Positions 1 through 7,833 of a stretch of DNA of 64,000 nucleotides are shown one piece after another. Position numbers and translations under genes: made by a program. Under the pieces are notes generated by a model. The model was not told the DNA's origin. It did no database searches and saw only the letters and a list, made by a program, of their open reading frames with translations. The DNA comes from Paracoccus wurundjeri. GTDB lineage: Bacteria > Pseudomonadota > Alphaproteobacteria > Rhodobacterales > Rhodobacteraceae. The stretch covers positions 124,001 to 188,000 of the forward strand of contig NZ_JAUUTZ010000006.1 of NCBI RefSeq assembly GCF_030678915.1, in the 5' to 3' direction. Each line of letters opens with the position of its first letter. Positions within the stretch are counted from its first letter, which is position 1.

Positions 1-499
1 CCATCGTCATCGAACCGGAAGAAAGCGTCGCGATCAATGTCAGCGAGAAGATTGCAATCGCGAAATATTCATGTGGCCCGAACGACAGCGCCACCCGCGC
101 AAGCGCCGGCGCGACGAAGACAAGCGCAATGATCGACAGGATCGTTCCGATGAAGGAAAAGACGATCCCTGCCCCCAAAGCCTTCACCCCTTCGCCCTTT
201 TCCATCATCGGGCCACCATCGAAAGTGGTGGCGATGGAGGACGGGGTGCCGGGAATCTTGAGAAGAATTGCCGCGATGAGCCCGCCCGAGGTCGCGCCCA
301 CGAAAAGCGCGACCAGCAGTGACATGCCTGCAGCGGGTGACATGCCGTAGGTCATGGGCAAACACAGCGCGATGGCCATGACGGCAGTCAGGCCCGGGAT
401 GGATCCGAAGATGATGCCCACGACGACGCCCAGAAATATCAGCAGCAGCATCTGAGGCTGAATTGCGGCGAAAAGGCCGGCGGCGAAAAGATCGACCAT
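1..499 (-). CDS. tctA: Tripartite tricarboxylate transporter, large permease subunit TctA (partial)
   Basis: The large membrane subunit of a TTT-family secondary transporter, which moves carboxylates across the inner membrane together with TctB and a periplasmic TctC. Only the first ~166 residues are present; the C-terminus lies beyond the left edge. The N-terminus reads MVDLFAAGLFAAIQP and contains the family's glycine-rich loops (FGSIPGLTAVMA near residue 30, ILLKIPGTPSS further on), followed by hydrophobic helices. The start at 499 is preceded by a GAGGAG ribosome site and lies 12 bases after tctB. Family assignment is firm; the substrate cannot be read from sequence. Confidence 0.9.
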   Translation of the reverse strand, partial: MVDLFAAGLFAAIQPQMLLLIFLGVVVGIIFGSIPGLTAVMAIALCLPMTYGMSPAAGMSLLVALFVGATSGGLIAAILLKIPGTPSSIATTFDGGPMMEKGEGVKALGAGIVFSFIGTILSIIALVFVAPALARVALSFGPHEYFAIAIFSLTLIATLSSGSMTM

Positions 500-511
500 G
501 GTCTACGCTCC

Positions 512-1051
512 TCAGGACAGGAATGGGGTCAGCGGTCCCGCCGGAAGCATCAGGCTGAAGCCATAGCGGAAAAGGAAGAAAATCGTGGCCGAGACCACCA
601 CAGCCATCAGTGCCAGCCGCAACCACGGAATAGGCTTGCCCGACGGGCTGAGCAGCGCGATTTGCAGGAAGAGGTAGATTGAGGCGGCGAAGATGAACCC
701 GATAGGCCGCATCAGCAACACGAAAAAACCGATCAGCAAAAGCGAAAGAACGACACTCAGATAATCCGGAGCCATTTCCCCGGCGGGTGCGTCCTCATCT
801 TCGGCGGCGCCGCGGGCCTGTTCGATGATATCGCCCGACATTTCCTGCGGCATTGCCGCAATAGGCTGGCGCCAGCTTTGAAACAGATGAATCGCTCCCA
901 GCAGGATCATTCCGATCGAAAGCATATGAGGAAAGAAGCTGGCATCCACCCCGCCGCTGCCCGGAATACGGGCTGCGAGTAGAAAATAGATAAGGCCCGT
1001 CAAGAGCATGGTCGCCCCGACCACAAGGCCCTTGGTTCTGGATTTCGCCAT
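512..1051 (-). CDS. tctB: Tripartite tricarboxylate transporter, small permease subunit TctB (DUF1468)
   Basis: The small membrane subunit of the TTT transporter, 179 residues, a usual length for the family. Hydrophobic segments are visible at about residues 8-27, 38-58, 95-133 and 142-165. A charged, acidic hydrophilic linker (about 66-93) separates the second and third, as is typical of TctB. It sits between tctC and tctA in the canonical order, so the three form one operon. Function follows from family and context; the substrate is unknown. Confidence 0.88.
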   Translation of the reverse strand: MAKSRTKGLVVGATMLLTGLIYFLLAARIPGSGGVDASFFPHMLSIGMILLGAIHLFQSWRQPIAAMPQEMSGDIIEQARGAAEDEDAPAGEMAPDYLSVVLSLLLIGFFVLLMRPIGFIFAASIYLFLQIALLSPSGKPIPWLRLALMAVVVSATIFFLFRYGFSLMLPAGPLTPFLS

Positions 1052-1121
1052 GATTGATCCGCTTTGTCAGACAGTTCGCAGATTATGCGTCCGAACGGGC
1101 CGGACACAGGCTCATCGGTTT

Positions 1122-2087
1122 TCAGCGAGAAGATTGCAACGCGTCGCGATACTGCATGTAATTGTCGCGAAGCGTGCTCAGCAATTCGATCGATTCCTCG
1201 TGCCCATAGGAAAGCACAGGCTGACGGAAGCCCTGTTCCAGATCGGCCGCATATTCCGGCATATCGGAAATCTCGGCCGCGATTTCCGCCATGCGCTCAA
1301 CGATCGCCTCATCGGTTCCTTTCGGGAAAGCAATGATATACGGATTGTTCATCACGAAATCGACACCCTGCTCGGCAAAGGTGGGGATGTCTCCCAGAAG
1401 CGGATTGCGTTCCGCATTGGGCTGGCCAAGCACCACCATCTGGCCGGATTCGTGATAATCCTGGACGGCCCCATAGGCGATACCGGCCACATGAACGCGG
1501 CCACCAAGCAGCGACGCAATCTTTTCGGCAGCCGAGCCGGTATCGACAAGGCGCATATCAGCGCCTGTTTCGTTCATGAACAGAAGACCTTGCAGATGCG
1601 AATAGCCCCCGAATTCGGTGCCATAGATCACCGCATCCGGATCATCGTTCGTGCGCTTCACCAGATCCTCGACTGAAGTGATCCCGGATTGCGCACTGGT
1701 TACGAAAACGGCACCTTGATCCACTGCGGGAATGCAGCAGATCTCGAAATCATCGATGCCGTAATCGGCCAGTCCCGAAACCTCGGTCACGATCAGATGG
1801 CCGGTATGGCCAAACAGGATCGTGGAGCCGTCAGGGGCAGCATCGCGCACGGCCGTGGTGGCAATCGTCGCACCACCACCAGGCATGTTGGTGATGACCA
1901 TGGATGTGCCTGTCACCTGCTCGAAATAGCGGGCAAAGGTGCGGGCGTTGAAATCGGTGTCGCCGCCGGGACTGGCGCCGATGATCACATTGACGGTCTG
2001 GTCCGGCCAGTCGGTCTGAGCGAAGGCCGCCCCCGCGACTGCGGTGATGGTCGCAGCCGAAAACAATAATGTCCTGATCGCACTCAT
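1122..2087 (-). CDS. tctC: Tripartite tricarboxylate transporter, periplasmic binding protein TctC (Bug family)
   Basis: The periplasmic solute receptor of the TTT system, 321 residues. A signal peptide with a hydrophobic core ends near AAFA-Q (residue ~23). The mature protein begins with the Bug-family pattern: WPDQTVNVIIGASPGGDTD, then a glycine-rich NMPGGGATIAT loop near residue 70, which contacts the ligand carboxylate in known Bug structures. It is the first gene of tctCBA and has a strong GGAGGAG ribosome site. It is divergent from a GntR regulator, with a perfect inverted repeat in between, so expression is probably controlled by that regulator. Confidence 0.9.
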   Translation of the reverse strand: MSAIRTLLFSAATITAVAGAAFAQTDWPDQTVNVIIGASPGGDTDFNARTFARYFEQVTGTSMVITNMPGGGATIATTAVRDAAPDGSTILFGHTGHLIVTEVSGLADYGIDDFEICCIPAVDQGAVFVTSAQSGITSVEDLVKRTNDDPDAVIYGTEFGGYSHLQGLLFMNETGADMRLVDTGSAAEKIASLLGGRVHVAGIAYGAVQDYHESGQMVVLGQPNAERNPLLGDIPTFAEQGVDFVMNNPYIIAFPKGTDEAIVERMAEIAAEISDMPEYAADLEQGFRQPVLSYGHEESIELLSTLRDNYMQYRDALQSSR

Positions 2088-2131
2088 ATAGGCTCTCCTC
2101 CCTGTCGAGTCGTATGGCTTGAATCACCATT

Positions 2132-2163
2132 ATGTGACGCACTAATATATTTGTGCGTCACAT
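2132..2163. promoter_or_regulatory. Perfect 11-bp inverted repeat, candidate GntR operator
   Basis: The arms ATGTGACGCAC (2132-2142) and GTGCGTCACAT (2153-2163) are exact reverse complements around a 10-bp AT-only spacer. The site lies 45 bp upstream of tctC and 69 bp upstream of the divergent gntR start. That suits a repressor or autoregulatory operator for one or both of the adjacent GntR proteins. The AT-only spacer could include a -10 element. The symmetry is seen directly; the role is inferred. Confidence 0.7.
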
Positions 2164-2231
2164 TCAACCTCATTTACGCCGCTGGCATTACGTGCGTGGG
2201 CGGTGTATTCGGACCGCCAAGGATATTGAGC

Positions 2232-2963
2232 ATGCAGCACAGTCATCGACGACGATCCCGTTCAGACGGTATCTACACCGACCTCCGGCGTCGGATTCTT
2301 TCGCTTGAGCTGCCTCCTGGAATCATTCTCAACGATCGGGAACTGAGCGAACGATATGGCACCAGCCGAACGCCGGTGCGTGATGCGGTTCAACAGCTTG
2401 CGCAGGACGGACTTGTCCATGTGGCGCCCCAGTTCGCAACTTTCGTCACCCCCTTCGATCCGGTCGCGGTGCGGCAGGCACATTTCCTGCGCATCAATCT
2501 TGAGACGCCCCTGATCAAGCGGCTTTGCGCATATGAGACACTTGATCTCACGCCCGCCCGACGCCTGATCGCACGCCAGCGCCTTGCACTGGAAGCAAAT
2601 GATTTTCTTGGCTTTCTGGAACTCGACGATGCGTTCCACCACGCACTTTTCGAATTGGATGAGATGGGCGGGATCTGGATGCTGATCCAAAGCCACAAAG
2701 CACAGCTCGACCGGCTTCGCTATCTGCTGGCCATCGAACATGGGCAGGTGTTTCACCCGATAGAACAGCACAGCGCCATCGTTGATGCGATCGAGGCTCA
2801 TGAATCCCGGACCGCCACCGACGTATTGCGGGCCCATGTTTCTGGCTCGGCCCAGCGCGTTGACGGAATGGCTGCGCAGCATCCCGACCTGTTCCGTTGG
2901 CCCGCCACTCGTGAGCTGGCCCGCAGCAGCGGCCGCGCCGGATTACGCGACACGCAGAAATAA
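2232..2963 (+). CDS. GntR family (FCD domain) transcriptional regulator
   Basis: A 243-residue regulator. The N-terminal winged helix carries the GntR signature (YTDLRRRILSLELPPG, then LSERYGTSRTPVRDAV, about residues 13-55). The C-terminal all-helical FCD ligand domain has the DDAFHHALFE segment with metal-binding His residues. The ATG at 2232 is preferred over an in-frame upstream start because AAGGA lies about 10 bases ahead and the signature then begins near residue 13. It is divergent from tctCBA with a palindromic site between, so control of the transporter by a carboxylate effector is likely. A paralogue follows immediately. Confidence 0.88.
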   Translation: MQHSHRRRSRSDGIYTDLRRRILSLELPPGIILNDRELSERYGTSRTPVRDAVQQLAQDGLVHVAPQFATFVTPFDPVAVRQAHFLRINLETPLIKRLCAYETLDLTPARRLIARQRLALEANDFLGFLELDDAFHHALFELDEMGGIWMLIQSHKAQLDRLRYLLAIEHGQVFHPIEQHSAIVDAIEAHESRTATDVLRAHVSGSAQRVDGMAAQHPDLFRWPATRELARSSGRAGLRDTQK

Positions 2964-3003
2964 CGACAATCTATCAGCCTGACTGCCGACGGGTGAACGA
3001 AAG

Positions 3004-3675
3004 ATGAGAAGCTCAAAAAGATTCGAGACAAGAGATGGCGAAATTCGCGCAGATCTGCGCCGTCGGATCATTGCACTTGAATTGCCCCCCGGCACGGCGC
3101 TTTCGCGCCAGCAGTTACAGGAACAATATACACTCAGTTCGACTCCGATTCGCGACGCCCTGCTTCAGTTGCAGGAAGAGGGGCTGGTTGCTATTCAACC
3201 CCAGTCGCGCACCTGCGTCACCCTCATCGACGGCGAACAGGCCCGACAGGCGCATTTCCTGCGCAGCACCATCGAGCGCGAGATCGCGATCCGTCTGGCG
3301 CGATGTGCCGGACCGGATCTTCTGACTACGCTTGACCGCCTGATCCGCCTGCAAGAGGATGTCTCCCATCATGATCTGGATCTCTTCGCCCAGCTCGATC
3401 AGGAATTCCATGAAGAGCTTTTCATCGCGGCAGGTTTAGAACATGTGCATGACGCGATCAGGCGGGAAAGCATCCATATAGACAGGATACGCGCCCTGCA
3501 TCTGCCATTAGGGGACAAAACTGCCCGCATTCTGGACGAGCATCGCCGGATAGCCGAAGCTTTGCGCAGGGGCTCCGAAGAATTGGCAGGCACCGCCATG
3601 ACACAACACCTGTCGCAATCTATCGGCATGGCCGCGGAACTTCGCAGGCTTCACCCGAACTATTTCGTTGCCTGA
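3004..3675 (+). CDS. Second GntR family (FCD domain) transcriptional regulator
   Basis: A 223-residue paralogue of the preceding regulator, starting 40 bases after it and probably co-transcribed. The two share the N-terminal pattern (DLRRRIIALELPPGTALSRQQL, then STPIRDALLQLQEEGLVAIQPQSR) and the FCD core (LDQEFHEELF). Such a close pair suggests a local duplication with divergent effector or operator preference, or a heteromeric regulator. The target is probably tctCBA; no other likely target is adjacent. Confidence 0.85.
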   Translation: MRSSKRFETRDGEIRADLRRRIIALELPPGTALSRQQLQEQYTLSSTPIRDALLQLQEEGLVAIQPQSRTCVTLIDGEQARQAHFLRSTIEREIAIRLARCAGPDLLTTLDRLIRLQEDVSHHDLDLFAQLDQEFHEELFIAAGLEHVHDAIRRESIHIDRIRALHLPLGDKTARILDEHRRIAEALRRGSEELAGTAMTQHLSQSIGMAAELRRLHPNYFVA

Positions 3676-4104
3676 GCGCGGCGCCGCTGCTGTTGTGGGC
3701 GGCATGAAAGATCCTCCCCATTCTGCGACAAAGGGAAGCAGGGGGCTGCAGGATCACCTGCCTGTTCAGTCTTTACCGACCGCATGCCTCCGCGACAATC
3801 AATGGAAGAACTGATCTGCTCCACGACATGGGTGCCTGTGACTGGCGTCCCGCATCCATTCGACGGCTACCGGAAATTCGGCATCTTGCGAGAGTCCATC
3901 GGAGATATATTCTTCGACCTTCACCAAGGCAGCTTCATCGATCCAAAGACCGGCATCCTTCGAACCACTTCCGTTCACCGGCAGGACGGCCTTCCCTCTT
4001 TCACCTGACCTGCCGATTGCGTGAATTATCAGGCCCGGAAATGAAGACCGGCGCATCTGGAACAAAGCGCACATACACTGGCTTGCGAACGATCATCTGC
4101 CCCC
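3676..4104. other. 429-bp gap between the second gntR and iolB; no recognised gene
   Basis: Short frames exist on both strands. A plus-strand 74-codon frame (3784-4008) and a minus-strand 91-codon frame (3799-4074) overlap each other. Neither product resembles a family I know, and neither has a clear ribosome site. Composition is slightly less GC-rich than the flanking genes. It may be degraded coding sequence. I see no convincing RNA gene. Confidence 0.4.
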
Positions 4105-4899
4105 TCAGATGAGTTGTTCGACCTCTGGCGCGGGAACGAATCTCCAGTTCCTGCGCGGCCCCGCCATGACATTGAGATAATACAGCTCAAATCCATAGGG
4201 CGCGCCGCAGGGGTGGTGGCCGCGCGGGACCAGCACCACATCATGATCCCGGACCGGCATGACCTCGTCGAGACTCCCGTCATCGGTATAGACACGCTGC
4301 ACGGCCCAACCATCTGCCGGATACAGGCGGTGGTAATAGGTCTCCTCCAGATAGGTGATACGCGGAAAGTCGTCCTCGTCATGACGATGGCTTGGATAAC
4401 TGGACCAATGGCCCGCAGGCGTGAACACCTCGGTCACCAGCAGGCTATCACAGTAATCCTCGGCCTCCATGGCGATATTATTGATGAACCGGGTATTGGT
4501 ACCCTCCCCCCGCCCGGTCAGGCTGATGCCGTCTGGCCCGATGCGCCGCGCGTCATGCCCACCTCTGCCAGGGGCTGCGCAGACCGCGATGGTGCAATCG
4601 CTCCTGGCCACGGCCCGCCATTCCGCGCCATTGGGCACATAAAGACAATGCGGCGGGGTTTTCTCGAAGACATCCATCCGCTCGCCCAGTATTCCCCAAT
4701 CGCGGCCCGCGGCATGGAAGGATGCCTTACCCTCCACCATCACCAGGATCACCTCGTTTCCGCCGGTCGCCTCCCCGGCGCTTTCACCGGGCCGCAGCCG
4801 ATACAGCGAGAACCCCACATATCGCCAACCCGCATCCGCTGGTGTGATCTGATGGATCTTGCCATGGCCGCCGAAGGGTCTGCGTAACAACCGGCTCAT
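4105..4899 (-). CDS. iolB: 5-deoxy-glucuronate isomerase
   Basis: Converts 5-deoxy-D-glucuronate to 2-deoxy-5-keto-D-gluconate in cytosolic myo-inositol catabolism. At 264 residues it matches the family. A bicupin fold is suggested by the C-terminal segment with the metal-binding pattern SYPSHRHDEDDFPR, followed by the strand LEETYYHRLYP and the HHPCGAPYG region. The start at 4899 (MSRLLRRPFG) is chosen because GGACGAGG precedes it; the longer in-frame start would run through the upstream intergenic repeat. It is the last gene of the iol operon, 83 bases after iolE. Confidence 0.92.
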   Translation of the reverse strand: MSRLLRRPFGGHGKIHQITPADAGWRYVGFSLYRLRPGESAGEATGGNEVILVMVEGKASFHAAGRDWGILGERMDVFEKTPPHCLYVPNGAEWRAVARSDCTIAVCAAPGRGGHDARRIGPDGISLTGRGEGTNTRFINNIAMEAEDYCDSLLVTEVFTPAGHWSSYPSHRHDEDDFPRITYLEETYYHRLYPADGWAVQRVYTDDGSLDEVMPVRDHDVVLVPRGHHPCGAPYGFELYYLNVMAGPRRNWRFVPAPEVEQLI

Positions 4900-4909
4900 C
4901 CTCGTCCCT

Positions 4910-4973
4910 TTCTTCTTTGTCCAAATACCTCGGGGTGAATTGGCCGCAGGCCAAGAGGGGCAGCGCCCCTCTT
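4910..4973 (-). repeat. Intergenic repeat copy 1 (iolE-iolB): hairpin plus conserved leader
   Basis: Positions 4910-4945 are identical over 36 bases to 7758-7793. In transcription order (minus strand) the element has a perfect 9-bp hairpin (arms 4965-4973 and 4953-4961, 3-base loop), a short GGCC/GGCC stem, then a conserved stretch ending in a purine-rich leader just ahead of iolB's ribosome site. It could act as a partial terminator, an mRNA-stability element or a translation enhancer. Elements of this look occur in Rhodobacteraceae, from memory. Confidence 0.75.
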
Positions 4974-4982
4974 GTCCCGCGA

Positions 4983-5897
4983 TCACGCCACGGTATTCCG
5001 GTCGAGTCCCGCCGCGATGGCCATCCGGCGCAGCGCCTCATATCCCATGCGTTGATAATGCAGAGGATCGCGGACCGCGCTGTCCTGTTCGGCCTCGATC
5101 ACCAGCCAGCCCTGATAGCCATGCTCTGCCGCGATCTTCAGCACGGGTTCGAACGCAACGCAACCTTCGGGATCCCCGGGCACGGTGAAGGCGCCGCGCT
5201 TCACCCCCTCGATAAAGCTCAGCCCATCGGCACGAACCCTCTCCATCACGGGGCGGCGGATATTCTTGCAATGGATATGCCCTACCCGGTCCATATATTT
5301 CCGCGCCACCGCCACCGGATCCGCGCCACCGAACAGGCAATGCCCGGTATCCAGCAGCAGCAGCGTGTCCGGCCCAGCCGCTGCCATGAAACGATCGATA
5401 TCGGCGCCGCTTTCCACGCAGCTTCCCATATGATGATGATAGCAGAACCGCATCCCCTGCACGCTCGCATGAGCGGCAAGCGCGTTGATCCCTTCCATGA
5501 AACGATCCCATTCCACATCCGACAGAACGGGCCGGTCGTTCACGGGCCTGTCCGGACAGCCATGCACGGTGTTCGAGCATTCACAGACGATCAGCACATC
5601 CGTCCCCGCCGCTTTCGACATGGCGATATGCGCATCCATCGCCGCCTTCTCGCTTTCCAGCGTCGCGCCCTCGACAAGGATATTGGTCGAATGCCAGCCT
5701 CCGACAAAGCGCAGCCCGTAATCGCCAAGCGCAGCTTTCAGCGCCGGGCCTTCCGAGGGCATCTTGTGCCCCTTCTCGATCCCGTCAAAACCGATTTCAC
5801 GGCAATCGGAAAGGCAATCATCAAGACTCAGATGATCGCCGATCGAGTGATCGTCGTCATTCGACCAGGCAATCGGATTGGTACCGTAGAAAATCAT
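4983..5897 (-). CDS. iolE: Inosose dehydratase (myo-inosose-2 dehydratase)
   Basis: Dehydrates scyllo-inosose (2-keto-myo-inositol) to 3D-(3,5/4)-trihydroxycyclohexane-1,2-dione, the second step of inositol catabolism. It is a 304-residue xylose-isomerase-like TIM barrel beginning [16 protein letters not shown]. Metal-ligand segments visible include [12 protein letters not shown] (middle), [12 protein letters not shown] and GHIHCKNIR, ending with [10 protein letters not shown]. The start at 5897 follows a GAGGG site; the longer frame would extend into iolD. It lies 10 bases after iolD and before iolB, in the usual pathway set. Confidence 0.92.
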   Translation of the reverse strand: MIFYGTNPIAWSNDDDHSIGDHLSLDDCLSDCREIGFDGIEKGHKMPSEGPALKAALGDYGLRFVGGWHSTNILVEGATLESEKAAMDAHIAMSKAAGTDVLIVCECSNTVHGCPDRPVNDRPVLSDVEWDRFMEGINALAAHASVQGMRFCYHHHMGSCVESGADIDRFMAAAGPDTLLLLDTGHCLFGGADPVAVARKYMDRVGHIHCKNIRRPVMERVRADGLSFIEGVKRGAFTVPGDPEGCVAFEPVLKIAAEHGYQGWLVIEAEQDSAVRDPLHYQRMGYEALRRMAIAAGLDRNTVA

Positions 5898-5907
5898 CGT
5901 ATTTCCC

Positions 5908-7746
5908 TCAATTCGCAAGGCTCTGCCGCGCGGCATGGTCCAGATATTCGGCATAGGCCCGTTTCAGCTTCTCGCTGCCGCCCACCTCCGGCACGGCGAC
6001 ATCCCACCAGTGACCTGCCGCTTCCAGACCGTCGCCCGGCCCCGGCACAGCGGTGGTGTCGATCACGATCACGGTCGGAATGTCGCGGCCCCGCGCGGCG
6101 GCGATCTGCGCTTCCAGATCGGGGATACCCGACGCCTTCACCGCATGCGCACCCATGCTGGCAGCATGGGCGACAAAGTCGATCTGCGGCTGCGCCTCGA
6201 CATTGCAATCCTTGTAGAGATTGTTGAACTCTTCCCCGCCGCAGCCCTGCTGCAACCTGTTGATACAGCCGTAACCGCGATTGTCGGTCAGGATCACGGT
6301 AAAGGCGATGCGCCGCATCACCGCCGTCGCAAGTTCGGAATTGGCCATCATGTAGCTGCCATCTCCCACGAAGCACAGCACCTCGCGGTCTGGCCGCGCC
6401 AGCTTCAGACCCATGGCGCCCGCGATCTCGTAGCCCATGCAGCTATAGCCATATTCCATATGATAGCCGCCCGGTGCCGCCTGCCACAGCAGCTTGAGCG
6501 CCCCCGGCATCGTTCCGGCGGCACACATGGCAATGCTGGCCGGGGTCGAAGCCCGCTGCACCGCACCGATCACCTGCGCATCCGTCGGCAACTCGTTCCC
6601 TCCGGCAGGTGCCGCGCAATGCGCATCCACAGCGGTCAGCCAATCCGCGCGGGCCTGCCGATCGGCGGCATCGGCGCGATAATCGCCCAGCTTCGCCGTC
6701 AGCTTTTCCAGCGCGACCTTCGCATCGGCGACAAGACTCACCGCGCCATGTCTGGTCGCGTCATAGGGCTGCACATTGATGCCGATCAGCTTCGCCTCCC
6801 CGAACAGGGTCCGCGAACCGGTGGTGAAATCCTGTAACCGCGTGCCGATCCCGATCACCAGATCAGCCTTTGCCGCCACCCGGTTCGCCGCCGCCGAGCC
6901 GTCTACACCGACCGCGCCATAATTCATCGGATGCGCCTGCCCAAGCGCAGATTTCCCCGCCTGCGTCTCGATCACGGGTATATTGTGACGCTCGGCAAAT
7001 TCGGTCAGAGCCGCCTCCGCCCCAGAATAGATGACCCCGCCGCCGCAGACGATCACCGGCGACTTCGCCGTTCGGATCAGTTCGGCAGCCTCCTCCAACT
7101 CCCGCATATCCGGCTCGGGCCGACGGATGCGCCAGACACGCGGCGCAAAGAACGCCTCGGGCCAGTCATAAGCCTCGGCCTGTACATCCTGACAGAAGGA
7201 CAGGCAGACCGGCCCGCAATCGGCCGGATCGGTCATCACCCGCAAGGCACGCGGTAACGCCGTCAGCAAATGCTCGGGACGGGTGATGCGGTCGAAATAA
7301 CGGACCACGGGCCGGAAACAATCATTCGCACTGACCGTGCCGTCATCGAAATTCTCGATCTGCTGCAGTACCGGATCGGGACGACGCCCCGCAAAGACAT
7401 CGCCCGCGATGAACAGCACCGGCAGCCGGTTCACATGTGCCAGCGCCGCCGCCGTGATCATATTCGTCGCTCCCGGCCCGATGGAACTCGTGACCGCCAT
7501 CGCCCGCCGGCGCGCATGCCCCTTGGCAAAGGCGATCGCGGCATGGGCCATGGTCTGCTCGTTCTGGCCGCGCCATGTCGGCAGCGCTTCTCCGATCCCA
7601 TGCAGGGCCTCACCGATCCCGGCGACATTGCCATGCCCGAAAATCGCCCAGACCCCTTCGATGAATCGCACGCCTTCCCCGGTCATCTGCTCTGACAACC
7701 AGCGCGTCATGGCCTGAGCCGCCGTCAGCCGAACAGTTCCCCCCAT
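5908..7746 (-). CDS. iolD: 3D-(3,5/4)-trihydroxycyclohexane-1,2-dione hydrolase (acylhydrolase)
   Basis: A ThDP-dependent ring-opening enzyme that forms 5-deoxy-glucuronate. It is 612 residues, the usual length. N-terminal pyrimidine-binding domain ([16 protein letters not shown] near 33-48), central domain, and C-terminal ThDP domain with the [11 protein letters not shown] motif followed by NRGYGCIN, which is the diphosphate/Mg2+ site. The pattern ties it to IolD rather than to acetolactate synthase. It is preceded by intergenic repeat copy 2, is followed by iolE after 10 bases, and belongs to the inositol operon. Confidence 0.93.
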   Translation of the reverse strand: MGGTVRLTAAQAMTRWLSEQMTGEGVRFIEGVWAIFGHGNVAGIGEALHGIGEALPTWRGQNEQTMAHAAIAFAKGHARRRAMAVTSSIGPGATNMITAAALAHVNRLPVLFIAGDVFAGRRPDPVLQQIENFDDGTVSANDCFRPVVRYFDRITRPEHLLTALPRALRVMTDPADCGPVCLSFCQDVQAEAYDWPEAFFAPRVWRIRRPEPDMRELEEAAELIRTAKSPVIVCGGGVIYSGAEAALTEFAERHNIPVIETQAGKSALGQAHPMNYGAVGVDGSAAANRVAAKADLVIGIGTRLQDFTTGSRTLFGEAKLIGINVQPYDATRHGAVSLVADAKVALEKLTAKLGDYRADAADRQARADWLTAVDAHCAAPAGGNELPTDAQVIGAVQRASTPASIAMCAAGTMPGALKLLWQAAPGGYHMEYGYSCMGYEIAGAMGLKLARPDREVLCFVGDGSYMMANSELATAVMRRIAFTVILTDNRGYGCINRLQQGCGGEEFNNLYKDCNVEAQPQIDFVAHAASMGAHAVKASGIPDLEAQIAAARGRDIPTVIVIDTTAVPGPGDGLEAAGHWWDVAVPEVGGSEKLKRAYAEYLDHAARQSLAN

Positions 7747-7757
7747 CTCAAGCTTCC

Positions 7758-7818
7758 TTCTTCTTTGTCCAAATACCTCGGGGTGAATTGGCCACCGGCC
7801 AAGAGGGGCCGTGCCCCC
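7758..7818 (-). repeat. Intergenic repeat copy 2 (iolC-iolD)
   Basis: This copy carries the same 36 bases as the element between iolE and iolB. Its associated hairpin is degenerate: AAGAGGGGCC faces a run of nine Cs in place of the perfect palindrome of copy 1. It again lies directly ahead of a gene start (iolD) and behind a stop (iolC). The two copies are about 2.8 kb apart in one operon and could recombine; their shared placement suggests a post-transcriptional role. Confidence 0.7.
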
Positions 7819-7833
7819 CCCCCTGCCCCGCGA

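Noticed and set aside
69..626. Long minus-strand frame of 185 codons across the tctA/tctB junction
   Set aside because: It is Arg/His-rich and out of frame with the clear TctA and TctB sequences, so it is a shadow frame.
4917..6227. 436-codon plus-strand frame opposite iolE and iolD
   Set aside because: It is antisense to two well-supported pathway genes, has an atypical Arg/His/Pro composition and no ribosome site.
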